Below are positions 52,385-61,171 of a DNA stretch of 64,000 bases, in pieces. The stretch comes from an uncultured Prevotellaceae bacterium (lineage in GTDB: Bacteria > Bacteroidota > Bacteroidia > Bacteroidales > Muribaculaceae): positions 38,355 to 102,354 of the forward strand of contig CAMVBJ010000008.1 of assembly GCA_947165675.1 (NCBI GenBank), written 5' to 3'. Position 1 is the first letter of the stretch, and each line of letters begins with the position of its first letter. The notes under the pieces were generated by a model. That model made no database searches. It had not been told where the DNA came from and saw nothing but the letters and a program-made list of their open reading frames with translations. Made by a program: the position numbers and the translations under genes.

Positions 52385-52465
52385 ATGCGCTAAATGCGGG
52401 GCAAAGGTAATACAATTTGGCGGAAAAACGCAAGTTTTTCTTGATTTTTTAATATTTTTGTAGCC

Positions 52466-53932
52466 ATGAATAACAACGAGCGACTATCGACTTACAACAA
52501 CACGGGTGGCGCCGATCGCCAAGATGCGCGGGTAAAGCAGCTTGCAGTGGACGTGCTGCGCTGGCTCCCCTATGACCCCAACGACGACCAGATGATGGTC
52601 ATCGTGGCGCTGGCCCACTTCCTGCTCTATGCTCCCGAGCGCTCGGTGTTTATCCTGGGGGGGTATGCTGGCACAGGCAAAACGTCGCTCACCGGTGCCA
52701 TTGTCAAGGCGCTGCACCAGCAGGGCAAGAAATCGGTACTGATGGCGCCGACGGGCCGCGCAGCTCACATCTTTAGCGACTATTCAGGACATCCTGCCTA
52801 TACTATCCACCGCAAGATCTACCGCCAGCAAGGCTACGGCATTGATGCCTTCGGCCTGGCCGAGAATAAGCATACCAACACTCTGTTTATTGTTGATGAG
52901 GCATCGATGATCAGCAATGCCAACGATGGGTCGATGTTCGGCAGCGGGCGGTTGCTCGAAGACCTTGTCGGATATGTCTATAACGGTATGGGATGCAAAC
53001 TGGTGCTCATGGGCGACAATGCCCAGCTGCCTCCTGTGGGACAACTCGTGAGCCCCGCATTGGATGACGAGATACTGCGTTCACTGGGGCTGACGACCTA
53101 TGGCGTATTCCTACGCGAAATAGCCCGCCAAGCCCAAGAGAGTGGCATCCTGCACAACGCCACCCTGCTGCGACAAGCGATGGAAGATGGCCTGTTAGGA
53201 CGGCCACACTTTGACCTCGATGACATGGAGGACATCCAAGCCGTGTCAAGCGAATTCCTGCTTGAGACCATCAGCGACTGCTATGACCGCGACGGCATGG
53301 GCGAGACCATCATCGTGACCCGCAGCAACAAGCGCGCCACATTGTTTAATATGGGCGTGCGCAACACGATACTCTACCGCGAGGACCTGCTCGTCAACGA
53401 CGACATGCTGCTCGTGGCCAAGAATAACTACTACTGGGCACGCGATTATGACGAGCTGGACTTTATCGCCAACGGCGACGTGTGCCACGTCAAGCGTGTG
53501 TGGGGCGACATCGAACACAAGTACGGCCTACGCTTTGCCAACGTCACCGTCGAGTTTCCTGATCACGACGGCGTGGAAATGGATTGCAAGATTGTGGTCG
53601 ATTGCTTGCTGAGCGATACTCCAGCACTGAATCGCGAGCAGAGCGACCGCTTGTTCAACGAGGTATATAATGAACTGACCGGCGACAAGCGCGAGCGCTA
53701 CAAGCAGTTGAAGGAGCACCCTTATTTCAATGCGCTACAAGTCAAGTATGCCTACGCCGTGACCTGTCACAAGGCTCAAGGCGGCCAGTGGCGCAACGTG
53801 TTCATCGACATGGGTGGCATCATGCCCGATGCGATGCAGTCGATGGACTTCTACCGCTGGCTCTATACAGCCATGACACGAGCCCGCGACCGAGTTTACC
53901 TCATCAACTGGATCAACGATCCAGAAAACTAA
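52466..53932 (+). CDS. RecD-like ATP-dependent DNA helicase
   Basis: 488 aa; ILGGYAGTGKTSLTGAIV, FIVDEASMI, C-terminal YAVTCHKAQGGQWRNVFI. Confidence 0.9.
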   Translation: MNNNERLSTYNNTGGADRQDARVKQLAVDVLRWLPYDPNDDQMMVIVALAHFLLYAPERSVFILGGYAGTGKTSLTGAIVKALHQQGKKSVLMAPTGRAAHIFSDYSGHPAYTIHRKIYRQQGYGIDAFGLAENKHTNTLFIVDEASMISNANDGSMFGSGRLLEDLVGYVYNGMGCKLVLMGDNAQLPPVGQLVSPALDDEILRSLGLTTYGVFLREIARQAQESGILHNATLLRQAMEDGLLGRPHFDLDDMEDIQAVSSEFLLETISDCYDRDGMGETIIVTRSNKRATLFNMGVRNTILYREDLLVNDDMLLVAKNNYYWARDYDELDFIANGDVCHVKRVWGDIEHKYGLRFANVTVEFPDHDGVEMDCKIVVDCLLSDTPALNREQSDRLFNEVYNELTGDKRERYKQLKEHPYFNALQVKYAYAVTCHKAQGGQWRNVFIDMGGIMPDAMQSMDFYRWLYTAMTRARDRVYLINWINDPEN

Positions 53933-53936
53933 AGGA

Positions 53937-54075
53937 AATGATATAGCAGCTGACCCAGAAAAGTTTCTTTAACGCTAATGTCGCTAAGAAAACGTATTTC
54001 ACAAAGAGTGTTTAAAACTATTCGTGAAATTGGCATTAGCCCTGCAGGGTTCAGGGGGGCAACAGCTATATCATT
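53937..54075. repeat. Nested palindromic intergenic element
   Basis: Outer arms AATGATATAGCAGCTG/CAACAGCTATATCATT; inner arms GCTAATG...TTTCAC / GTGAAATTGGCATTAGC. Confidence 0.7.
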
Positions 54076-54095
54076 GCCATATAAAAACTTTTTCG

Positions 54096-54103
54096 TACCT
54101 TTG
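54096..54103 (+). promoter_or_regulatory. TACCTTTG -7 box for endonuclease gene
   Basis: Consensus box 29 bp upstream of ATG. Confidence 0.6.
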
Positions 54104-54131
54104 CCAGCCATAACGTTTAATAATTAAAGCT

Positions 54132-55838
54132 ATGATTCCAAAGAGATTATACCGACTTGCCATCGTCATTGTCGCCATCACGGCATGGATGGAGAGTCAC
54201 GCCACTATTCCCGCAGGCTACTACAACACGCTCGACGGCAAGAGTGGGCAAGCCTTGAAGGATGCCATCCACAACTTGACAATGCAGCACACCACGCTGA
54301 GCTACGGCAGTCTGTGGGGCTACTTTACCGAGACCGACTGCATGCCTGACAACCGCAACAGGGTGTGGGACATGTATAGTGATGATACCTTCTACTTTAG
54401 GGGCAACAACGCGCCATACGGCATGAACAGGGAGCACTCCCTGCCCAAGAGCTGGTGGGGTGGATATGACGTGAGCCAAGGCTACTCGGCCTACACCGAC
54501 ATCAACCACCTATACCCATCGGAAGAACAGGCCAACCTGGCCAAACTCAACTGGCCACTGGGCGAGGTGTCAATGGTAGAGTTTGATAACGGAGTGACCC
54601 GCGTGGGATCGCCCATGGCGGGCCAGGGTGGCGGAGCCAACCAAGTATTTGAGCCTGATGACCGCTACAAGGGTGACTTTGCCCGCACCTACTTCTACAT
54701 GGCGTGCGCCTATCAGCACTACAAGTGGAAGTACACCTTTATGCTCAACAACAGCTCCTGGAAGTCGCTTAACAACTGGTCCATCGACCTTTTGTGCCGA
54801 TGGGCGCGCAATGATGCCGTGAGCGACAAGGAGGTGAACCGTAACGATGCGGTGCAGAAGTATCAGAACAACCGTAACCCGTTTATCGATTTCCCTGATC
54901 TGTTTGAATACATCTGGGGTGACCGCCAGGGGCAGATTTTCTACATTAGCGAGGCAGGTACCAGCAGCGATACAACCAGCTACACAGGTGATCCCGAACT
55001 GATCGCACCCACTCAGGGAACCGTGCTTAACTTTGGCGAAGTCGCTGTGGGCAAGTCGCTGGACTATACCCTCTATATCAAGGGCCGAGGCTTGACCAAC
55101 CCACTGTCACTGGTACTGTACCGTGATGATTACCAGATGTTTCACATCCCCGTATCAAGTGTAAACCGCACCACAGCCAACAGTGCCAACGGTTATGCCC
55201 TGACCATCACCTACACACCCACAGCCATCGGCAACCACACGGCCCATCTCGTCATCTATGATGGAGGTCTTGTGGGCAGTGTAGATGTAGAACTCAGAGC
55301 TACCTGCCTTGACGTGCCCACGTTGTCAACCCTTACCGCACTTGACGCGACCAACATCAACGGCAACAATTACGTCGCCAACTGGAAAGCCGCCAGCGAG
55401 GTTGTGGATTACTATGTCATCACCCGCACCATCTATAACAAGGAGAACGGCGAAACCCGTACCGAGGTCACCAGCACCGATGACGGTAATGCGACGAGCT
55501 ACACGTTTGATGACCGCATGCCAGGCGAAACCCACACCTACTACGTTCAGTCCTTCCGCCTGGGCTACATGAGCGAGCCGTCAAACGTCATCACTCTCGA
55601 CGCCAGCGGCATCACTGGACTACTTGCCGACAAACCTCTGCAGGTCATCGGCAGGGATGGCGGCATCCTCATCAAGTGCAGTGAAGACCTGGGCAACGCC
55701 ACGATCTATGACATGGCAGGCCGCGCCGTGAAACATATCGACAATCTGCACAACGACATGGTTATCGATCTGCCACGCGGCATCTACCTGCTCACCACTA
55801 CCACCAGCCGCAGTGCTTGGAAGGTCGCCGTGAAATAG
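54132..55838 (+). CDS. Secreted endonuclease I family nuclease with C-terminal Ig-like/FN3 and sorting-type domain
   Basis: 568 aa; NREHSLPKSWWGG...YTDINHLYPSEEQAN; ASH-like domain; C-terminal ATIYDMAGRAVKHI...LPRGIYLLTTTTSRSAWKVAVK. Confidence 0.88.
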   Translation: MIPKRLYRLAIVIVAITAWMESHATIPAGYYNTLDGKSGQALKDAIHNLTMQHTTLSYGSLWGYFTETDCMPDNRNRVWDMYSDDTFYFRGNNAPYGMNREHSLPKSWWGGYDVSQGYSAYTDINHLYPSEEQANLAKLNWPLGEVSMVEFDNGVTRVGSPMAGQGGGANQVFEPDDRYKGDFARTYFYMACAYQHYKWKYTFMLNNSSWKSLNNWSIDLLCRWARNDAVSDKEVNRNDAVQKYQNNRNPFIDFPDLFEYIWGDRQGQIFYISEAGTSSDTTSYTGDPELIAPTQGTVLNFGEVAVGKSLDYTLYIKGRGLTNPLSLVLYRDDYQMFHIPVSSVNRTTANSANGYALTITYTPTAIGNHTAHLVIYDGGLVGSVDVELRATCLDVPTLSTLTALDATNINGNNYVANWKAASEVVDYYVITRTIYNKENGETRTEVTSTDDGNATSYTFDDRMPGETHTYYVQSFRLGYMSEPSNVITLDASGITGLLADKPLQVIGRDGGILIKCSEDLGNATIYDMAGRAVKHIDNLHNDMVIDLPRGIYLLTTTTSRSAWKVAVK

Positions 55839-55875
55839 CGAAGCGATTAACAGCTAATCCATATCACTCAATAAA

Positions 55876-55904
55876 CAAGCGGTTGGCCATTGGTCAACCG
55901 CTTG
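55876..55904. terminator. Hairpin terminator between convergent genes
   Basis: CAAGCGGTTG gccattggt CAACCGCTTG. Confidence 0.8.
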
Positions 55905-55938
55905 CTATTGAATTTAAAATATAATCGCTATGAAAAGA

Positions 55939-56478
55939 TTATTCCTTAATGAGGTTTCCACCTTCCTTCAGAGCCTCCTCGTTGAGGGGGATAAGGTGCC
56001 AGTGGCGCTCGGGAAGAGTCTTCTTCAGAGCTTTAAGCACGCTCTCGATGGTCACCATGGGACGCACCTTGAGCATCGAACCCAGGACAATCATGTTGAA
56101 GGTCTTGGAATTCTTCATCTCGATTGACTTCTCGGTAGCATCGATAGGATAAATCTTGATATCGGTGCGAGTGGGTTTCTTGTGGATGCCATAGGTGTCA
56201 TACATCAAGATGCCACCAGGCTTTACCTTGCTCTCAAACTTATCGAGCGACTGCTGGTTGAGGACAACCACTACGTCATAGGTGTTCAAGACAGGAGAGC
56301 TGATGCGCTCATCGCTCACGATAACAGTAACGTTGGCGGTACCACCGCGCTGTTCGGGACCATAAGAGGGCAGCCAGCAAACCTCCTTGTCTTCCATCAG
56401 ACCAGAGTAGGCAAGAATCTTACCCATTGACAATACACCCTGTCCGCCGAAACCGGCAATAACTATTTCGTTAATCAT
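55939..56478 (-). CDS. 2-oxoacid:ferredoxin oxidoreductase gamma subunit
   Basis: 179 aa; IAGFGGQGVLSMGKILAYSG. Confidence 0.9.
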   Translation of the reverse strand: MINEIVIAGFGGQGVLSMGKILAYSGLMEDKEVCWLPSYGPEQRGGTANVTVIVSDERISSPVLNTYDVVVVLNQQSLDKFESKVKPGGILMYDTYGIHKKPTRTDIKIYPIDATEKSIEMKNSKTFNMIVLGSMLKVRPMVTIESVLKALKKTLPERHWHLIPLNEEALKEGGNLIKE

Positions 56479-56497
56479 AATAGTGTCTTGTTAATTT

Positions 56498-57277
56498 TTA
56501 GCGTTGAATACCATCTTCTAAGTTCTTCAGGTCTCCCAGGGGATACTTGGCGAACATATTCTCTTCCATCCACTTGTTGGCCTTCTCGGGAGTGAGTTTC
56601 CAGCCAGTGTTGCATGCGCTGACGATCTCGACAACCGAGGTACCCTTGCAGTTGATGCTGTTCTCAAATGCTTTGCGCAGGGCAGCTTTGGCCTTGCGGA
56701 CGTTGGCGGGCGTGTGAACACTCTGACGGGTCACATAGCAGGTGCCATCGAGCTGAGCCAGCAGTGGGGTGATGGCCAGGGGATAACCATTGAGGTCCGG
56801 ACGGCGACCGTAGGGGCAGGTAGCGGTCTTCTGACCCAACAGGGTCGTGGGAGCCATCTGACCACCGGTCATTCCGTAGATAGCATTGTTGATGAAGATG
56901 ATAGCGATGTTCTCACCACGGTTGCAAGCATGAATCGACTCGCAAGTACCGATAGCCGAGAAGTCACCGTCGCCCTGATAGGTGAATACCAGATTCTCGG
57001 GCCACAGACGCTTAACAGCAGTAGCCAGAGCAGTGGCGCGACCGTGAGGAGCCTCCTCCCAGTCAACATCGATGTAATTGTAAGCAAACACGGCGCAGCC
57101 AACGGGCGAAACGCCAACAGTCTTTTCAGCAACACCCATTTCCTCGATGACCTGGGCAACGAGTTTGTGTACAACGCCATGGCTGCAACCAGGGCAATAG
57201 TGCATGTGAACTTGGTTCAGCAGCGCAGGTGCAGAATAAACTTTATTCTCAGGTTTAATGATATCGTTAAGTTCCAT
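56498..57277 (-). CDS. 2-oxoacid:ferredoxin oxidoreductase beta (TPP-binding) subunit
   Basis: 259 aa; YCPGCSHGVVHKLVAQVIEE, GDGDFSAIGTCESIHACNRGENIAIIFINNAIYGMTGGQ. Confidence 0.93.
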   Translation of the reverse strand: MELNDIIKPENKVYSAPALLNQVHMHYCPGCSHGVVHKLVAQVIEEMGVAEKTVGVSPVGCAVFAYNYIDVDWEEAPHGRATALATAVKRLWPENLVFTYQGDGDFSAIGTCESIHACNRGENIAIIFINNAIYGMTGGQMAPTTLLGQKTATCPYGRRPDLNGYPLAITPLLAQLDGTCYVTRQSVHTPANVRKAKAALRKAFENSINCKGTSVVEIVSACNTGWKLTPEKANKWMEENMFAKYPLGDLKNLEDGIQR

Positions 57278-57284
57278 TGCGTTA

Positions 57285-58370
57285 TTACTTATTAATGAGT
57301 TTCTCTTTCAGTACGTTCAACAGCTCGTCGGGAGTGGGCACGTTACCACCGAAGCGGCCATAGTGCTCAACCGGCATCTTGCATTCAACGGCAAGTTTCA
57401 CATCCTCGACCATCTGGCCGGCGTTGAGCTCAACACACAGGATGCCCTTGACATTCTTGGCAGCCTCACGAAGCTGCTTCTCGGGGAAGGGCCACAAGGT
57501 GATGGGACGGAACATGCCCACCTTGATGCCCTCCTGGCGAGCCAGCTCCATCGTCTTCATGGCGATTCGGGCGGTAGTGCCAAAAGCGGTGATCAGATAA
57601 TCGCAATCCTCAACGTCGATGAGTTCGCAACGGGTCTCATTCTTCTCGATCTCGCGGTAGCAAGCCTGGAAGCGCCAGTTGTTCTCCTCCATCTTGTCGT
57701 CGTCGAGCTCAAGGCTGGTAACGACATTGCTGGGACGCATACCCTTGCGACCGTTAACGGCCCAGGGGCACTGCTCGCGGATCTGCTCCTCGGTGCGGCG
57801 CGGACGCTGCTCGGGCAGAACCACCTTCTCCATGAGCTGGCCGATGGTACCATCGGCGAGAATCATCGACACACAACGATACTTGAAGGCCAAGTCAAAT
57901 CCCAGAGCGACCATGTCGGCCATCTCCTGAACACTGCTGGGAGCGAGCACGATCATGTGGTAGTCACCGTGACCGCCACCCTTGCAAGCCTGGAAGTAGT
58001 CGGCCTGAGAAGCGTGGATAGTACCCAGACCAGGACCACCGCGCTGTACGTTGATCAACAGAGCGGGAACCTCGCTGGCAGCGAGATAGGACACACCCTC
58101 CTGCATGAGGCTGAAGCCAGGGCTGGAAGTAGAAGTGCAGACAGCCTTACCGGTCATGGCACCACCATACACCATGTTGATGGCAGCGACCTCACTCTCG
58201 GCCTGCAGTACAACCATACCAGTAGTGTCCCAAGGCATTTCTTCCTCGAGTTTCTCAAGCACCTCACTCTGCGGAGTGATTGGGTAGCCGAAATATCCGT
58301 CGGCGCCGTAGCGAATCATAGCCATGGCGAGGGCTTCGTTACCCTTCATCAATGTTACTTTATCGTTCAT
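57285..58370 (-). CDS. vorB: 2-oxoacid:ferredoxin oxidoreductase alpha subunit (VorB-like)
   Basis: 361 aa; LMKGNEALAMAMIRYGADGYFGYPITPQSEVLE, CTSTSSPGFSLMQEG. Confidence 0.88.
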   Translation of the reverse strand: MNDKVTLMKGNEALAMAMIRYGADGYFGYPITPQSEVLEKLEEEMPWDTTGMVVLQAESEVAAINMVYGGAMTGKAVCTSTSSPGFSLMQEGVSYLAASEVPALLINVQRGGPGLGTIHASQADYFQACKGGGHGDYHMIVLAPSSVQEMADMVALGFDLAFKYRCVSMILADGTIGQLMEKVVLPEQRPRRTEEQIREQCPWAVNGRKGMRPSNVVTSLELDDDKMEENNWRFQACYREIEKNETRCELIDVEDCDYLITAFGTTARIAMKTMELARQEGIKVGMFRPITLWPFPEKQLREAAKNVKGILCVELNAGQMVEDVKLAVECKMPVEHYGRFGGNVPTPDELLNVLKEKLINK

Positions 58371-58404
58371 ATTGTTCGACAGTAGTTTAAATGGTTAGTC
58401 TCTA

Positions 58405-58635
58405 TTATTTCTCCGTCACACGATAAACCTCGATGCAGGCATCAGGGCAAACGAGTGCACAACTCTGGCAACCGATACAAGCCTCCGGTTGCTCCATATA
58501 CGCGAAATGATATCCGCGGTCATTCACCTCTTTCTCTTTGAGGTTCAATACATTGCATGGGCATGCCACAACACACAGGCGGCATCCCTTGCATCGCTCC
58601 GTATTCACTACTACGGCTCCATGAATTTTTGCCAT
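58405..58635 (-). CDS. 4Fe-4S ferredoxin-type subunit
   Basis: 76 aa; CKGCRLCVVACPCNVL and CIGCQSCALVCPDACIEV. Confidence 0.93.
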   Translation of the reverse strand: MAKIHGAVVVNTERCKGCRLCVVACPCNVLNLKEKEVNDRGYHFAYMEQPEACIGCQSCALVCPDACIEVYRVTEK

Positions 58636-59049
58636 AAATATAGATATAGTTTAAAGGTTATAAATAGTTAGTCTTACAATTACCGCAAAAATACTTCTTT
58701 TTGGGGACATAGCAAGCAAAAAAGAGTGAATATTTACCAACAAATGATGATTTTCTTACTGAAATAAGCAGATATAGCATATAGCGGGATGTTTTCCATC
58801 CAGCCCGCATCTTGATAAGGATTCATTGATATCCTCAAGCCCTTAAACTCACTAAATGATCATCTACATTAAAAAAATGAATTGACCACTGACAAAATCA
58901 GATTTTACATTTTTTTGGACATTCAAAATAGGTGCTAATAATGACATTTGTTGTGAAGTTAAAACAAAGTATAAATAGTATTAAAAATGCAGGTATTGAT
59001 AAGAATTCATAATATCTTTGCGAAAAATCATCATAAAAAGTATTGTATT

Positions 59050-59661
59050 ATGAAAACGATTGTATTACTTCTCACCTCATTGATGCCATTTGCCTTGTTT
59101 TCACAAAGCAAATCCAGTAGCGCAGACATTAAAAGGCCCGTGCCCTCAAATATGGCCATTTCTCCAGAATCTCATGAAAATGTACTTACAGAAAACACGC
59201 TTAACCTGGAGGTACATTTAATCGCCGAGAACAAGAGTAGTAGTGACCAACAATATTCCATCAGAATGTCAGGGCTTCGCTCCAGATCAGACAGAAGGCT
59301 GCTTTTGGTTGAAGCACAGCCCATTTTGCTGACATTAAGTAATGGTAAAGTTTTGGAATTCAATACTGTTGGCGCGGGCATTAAAGAAGTCAACAATTCA
59401 CAGTCAGCATCCCACGGCATTGATGACGACCTCGTCTTCATGGTTTCTCGTGAACAAATCAACGAGATCATACAAGGCAGAATAGTAAATGTACGTTTTG
59501 CGCTCAACGGTACGAAATTGGTCAACTATCAGGTCGAGAATAACCGTTTCTCTGAGGCCTTGAGTGAGCAACTTGAAGTTCTTGACGGCAATGAAAACCC
59601 AATGAGTGGTGACATTGACAGATACCTCGTGCCATTACAGATTGTCACTACCGAAAGGTAA
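59050..59661 (+). CDS. Hypothetical secreted protein
   Basis: ATG at 59050, signal peptide MKTIVLLLTSLMPFALFSQS. Confidence 0.65.
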   Translation: MKTIVLLLTSLMPFALFSQSKSSSADIKRPVPSNMAISPESHENVLTENTLNLEVHLIAENKSSSDQQYSIRMSGLRSRSDRRLLLVEAQPILLTLSNGKVLEFNTVGAGIKEVNNSQSASHGIDDDLVFMVSREQINEIIQGRIVNVRFALNGTKLVNYQVENNRFSEALSEQLEVLDGNENPMSGDIDRYLVPLQIVTTER

Positions 59662-59701
59662 CCAACTCAACCCAAATCGCCAGGCCTTGATAACGCAGAA
59701 C

Positions 59702-59757
59702 CACACTTTAGGTCCAAAAAATGTGTAAAAAATCACATTTTTTGGACCTAAAGTGTG
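59702..59757. terminator. 24-bp perfect hairpin between convergent genes
   Basis: CACACTTTAGGTCCAAAAAATGTG taaaaaat CACATTTTTTGGACCTAAAGTGTG. Confidence 0.9.
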
Positions 59758-59788
59758 ATGCACGACAGATTATCTCTGGTCACCTTAA

Positions 59789-61153
59789 CTACAGTCTAAA
59801 ATTTATCGGGATGGTCATAGTTGAGGCCACTGGCTGACCATTGCGGCGGGCCGGTGTGAAGCGCGGCAGCGACTTGCACAAACGCAACGCCTCTGCATCA
59901 AGCATAGGATCTACAGATTGAACTATTTCTGCATTGCTCACTTGGCCTGTTGAAGATATGGTCAACTTGACAACAACTTTACCTTGAATCTTCTTCTCAG
60001 CCGCTACTGGCGGATAATTAATATGTCTTGCAATATAGCTTGACAGCGCATAATTACCACCCTGAAACTCTGGACCTGCATTTTCCTTGGGAGTTTGTTC
60101 TGCCTGCGGTGCAGCTTGGCGTTCTTCTCTTATAGGAGCTACAGGGGGCGTGCTCGCCTGGTCATTGGCTCGTGTAACAGTCTCTGTTTTGGGCTTAGTT
60201 TCCGATTTAGGATCAGATGATGTCGTAGACTGTGACGGCCTATCCTCATATTCGTCATAATCATAATACCTACTATCATCACTCAAATTATCATCTGAAC
60301 TCATGAATTCATCTGGATCAACACTTTCCTGCTGTTCTTCTTCTACATTATTCTCTTCATTAACCAAGGTGTTATCAACCACATCTGGAGTTGAGATGCT
60401 GTCTGTTGTCACTTGAATCTTATCGGTTCTCTTTGCTGCATCTTTTCCTATTGTAGCAGTACTAAACATGAATATCGTGCCCATCAAAGGTATCATGATA
60501 AGGGATAACGTAGCGTGGTACTTGTAGTTTTGAAATTTCTTCAGATTAAATTTCTGTACTGACATATCTGCTGCCGAAGTCCACCATTTGTAATGTCCAG
60601 AAAAAAGCATTTCATAGTTCTCTATGGCCCAGTTGAAACGCCATTTGACGTAATCTTTGGCATTTGACTTCACCAAACCAAGGATTAAGTAATACAAAAT
60701 GACGCCAACACATGATCCCAAGATTAAAATCCAGTTAAAAGACATTATGCATACGATAAGAAATAGTAGCGGACCCCAATTGACAATAAAATTTGCAACA
60801 TGGCCTATTGCAGTAGCCAGGAACAGGCTACCTTGTTTTACTTTTTCCTTCCGGACTTGTTTCTCACCATCACTTTCATTAAGCGGACTGACGATGGCAC
60901 CTGCAACAAACAAACCAAATAGAAGTGGAACGCCGGTAGCCATCAGCAGCCACTTGAGATCAAATATTTTTGAAAACCCAACATTCATTCCTGCAAATAA
61001 CCCAATGACGAGGAAAGCGATTATGCATAGTGCAAAAGCTATGGCAATACCGATACTCACCTCATAGTTATAGAACAAATCCCACAACCAGAGTTCTTTC
61101 TCTTCATCTCCTTTTGTATAGTTCTTAAGAACTCTTCTAAATATCTTATTCAT
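59789..61153 (-). CDS. Energy transducer TonB with polytopic N-terminal membrane domain
   Basis: 454 aa; ~5-6 N-terminal hydrophobic segments, acidic/Pro linker, C-terminal TonB domain INYPPVAAEKKIQGKVVVKLTISSTGQVSNAEIVQSVDPMLDAEALRL. Confidence 0.85.
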   Translation of the reverse strand: MNKIFRRVLKNYTKGDEEKELWLWDLFYNYEVSIGIAIAFALCIIAFLVIGLFAGMNVGFSKIFDLKWLLMATGVPLLFGLFVAGAIVSPLNESDGEKQVRKEKVKQGSLFLATAIGHVANFIVNWGPLLFLIVCIMSFNWILILGSCVGVILYYLILGLVKSNAKDYVKWRFNWAIENYEMLFSGHYKWWTSAADMSVQKFNLKKFQNYKYHATLSLIMIPLMGTIFMFSTATIGKDAAKRTDKIQVTTDSISTPDVVDNTLVNEENNVEEEQQESVDPDEFMSSDDNLSDDSRYYDYDEYEDRPSQSTTSSDPKSETKPKTETVTRANDQASTPPVAPIREERQAAPQAEQTPKENAGPEFQGGNYALSSYIARHINYPPVAAEKKIQGKVVVKLTISSTGQVSNAEIVQSVDPMLDAEALRLCKSLPRFTPARRNGQPVASTMTIPINFRL

Positions 61154-61171
61154 AATATAGTCTTTTTGTAA

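Noticed and set aside
53929-54111. 60-aa minus-strand ORF
   Set aside because: Coincides with the palindromic element; more likely non-coding
57258-58385. 375-aa plus-strand ORF opposite vorB
   Set aside because: Antisense to a clear oxidoreductase subunit; low-complexity Leu/His/Gly composition
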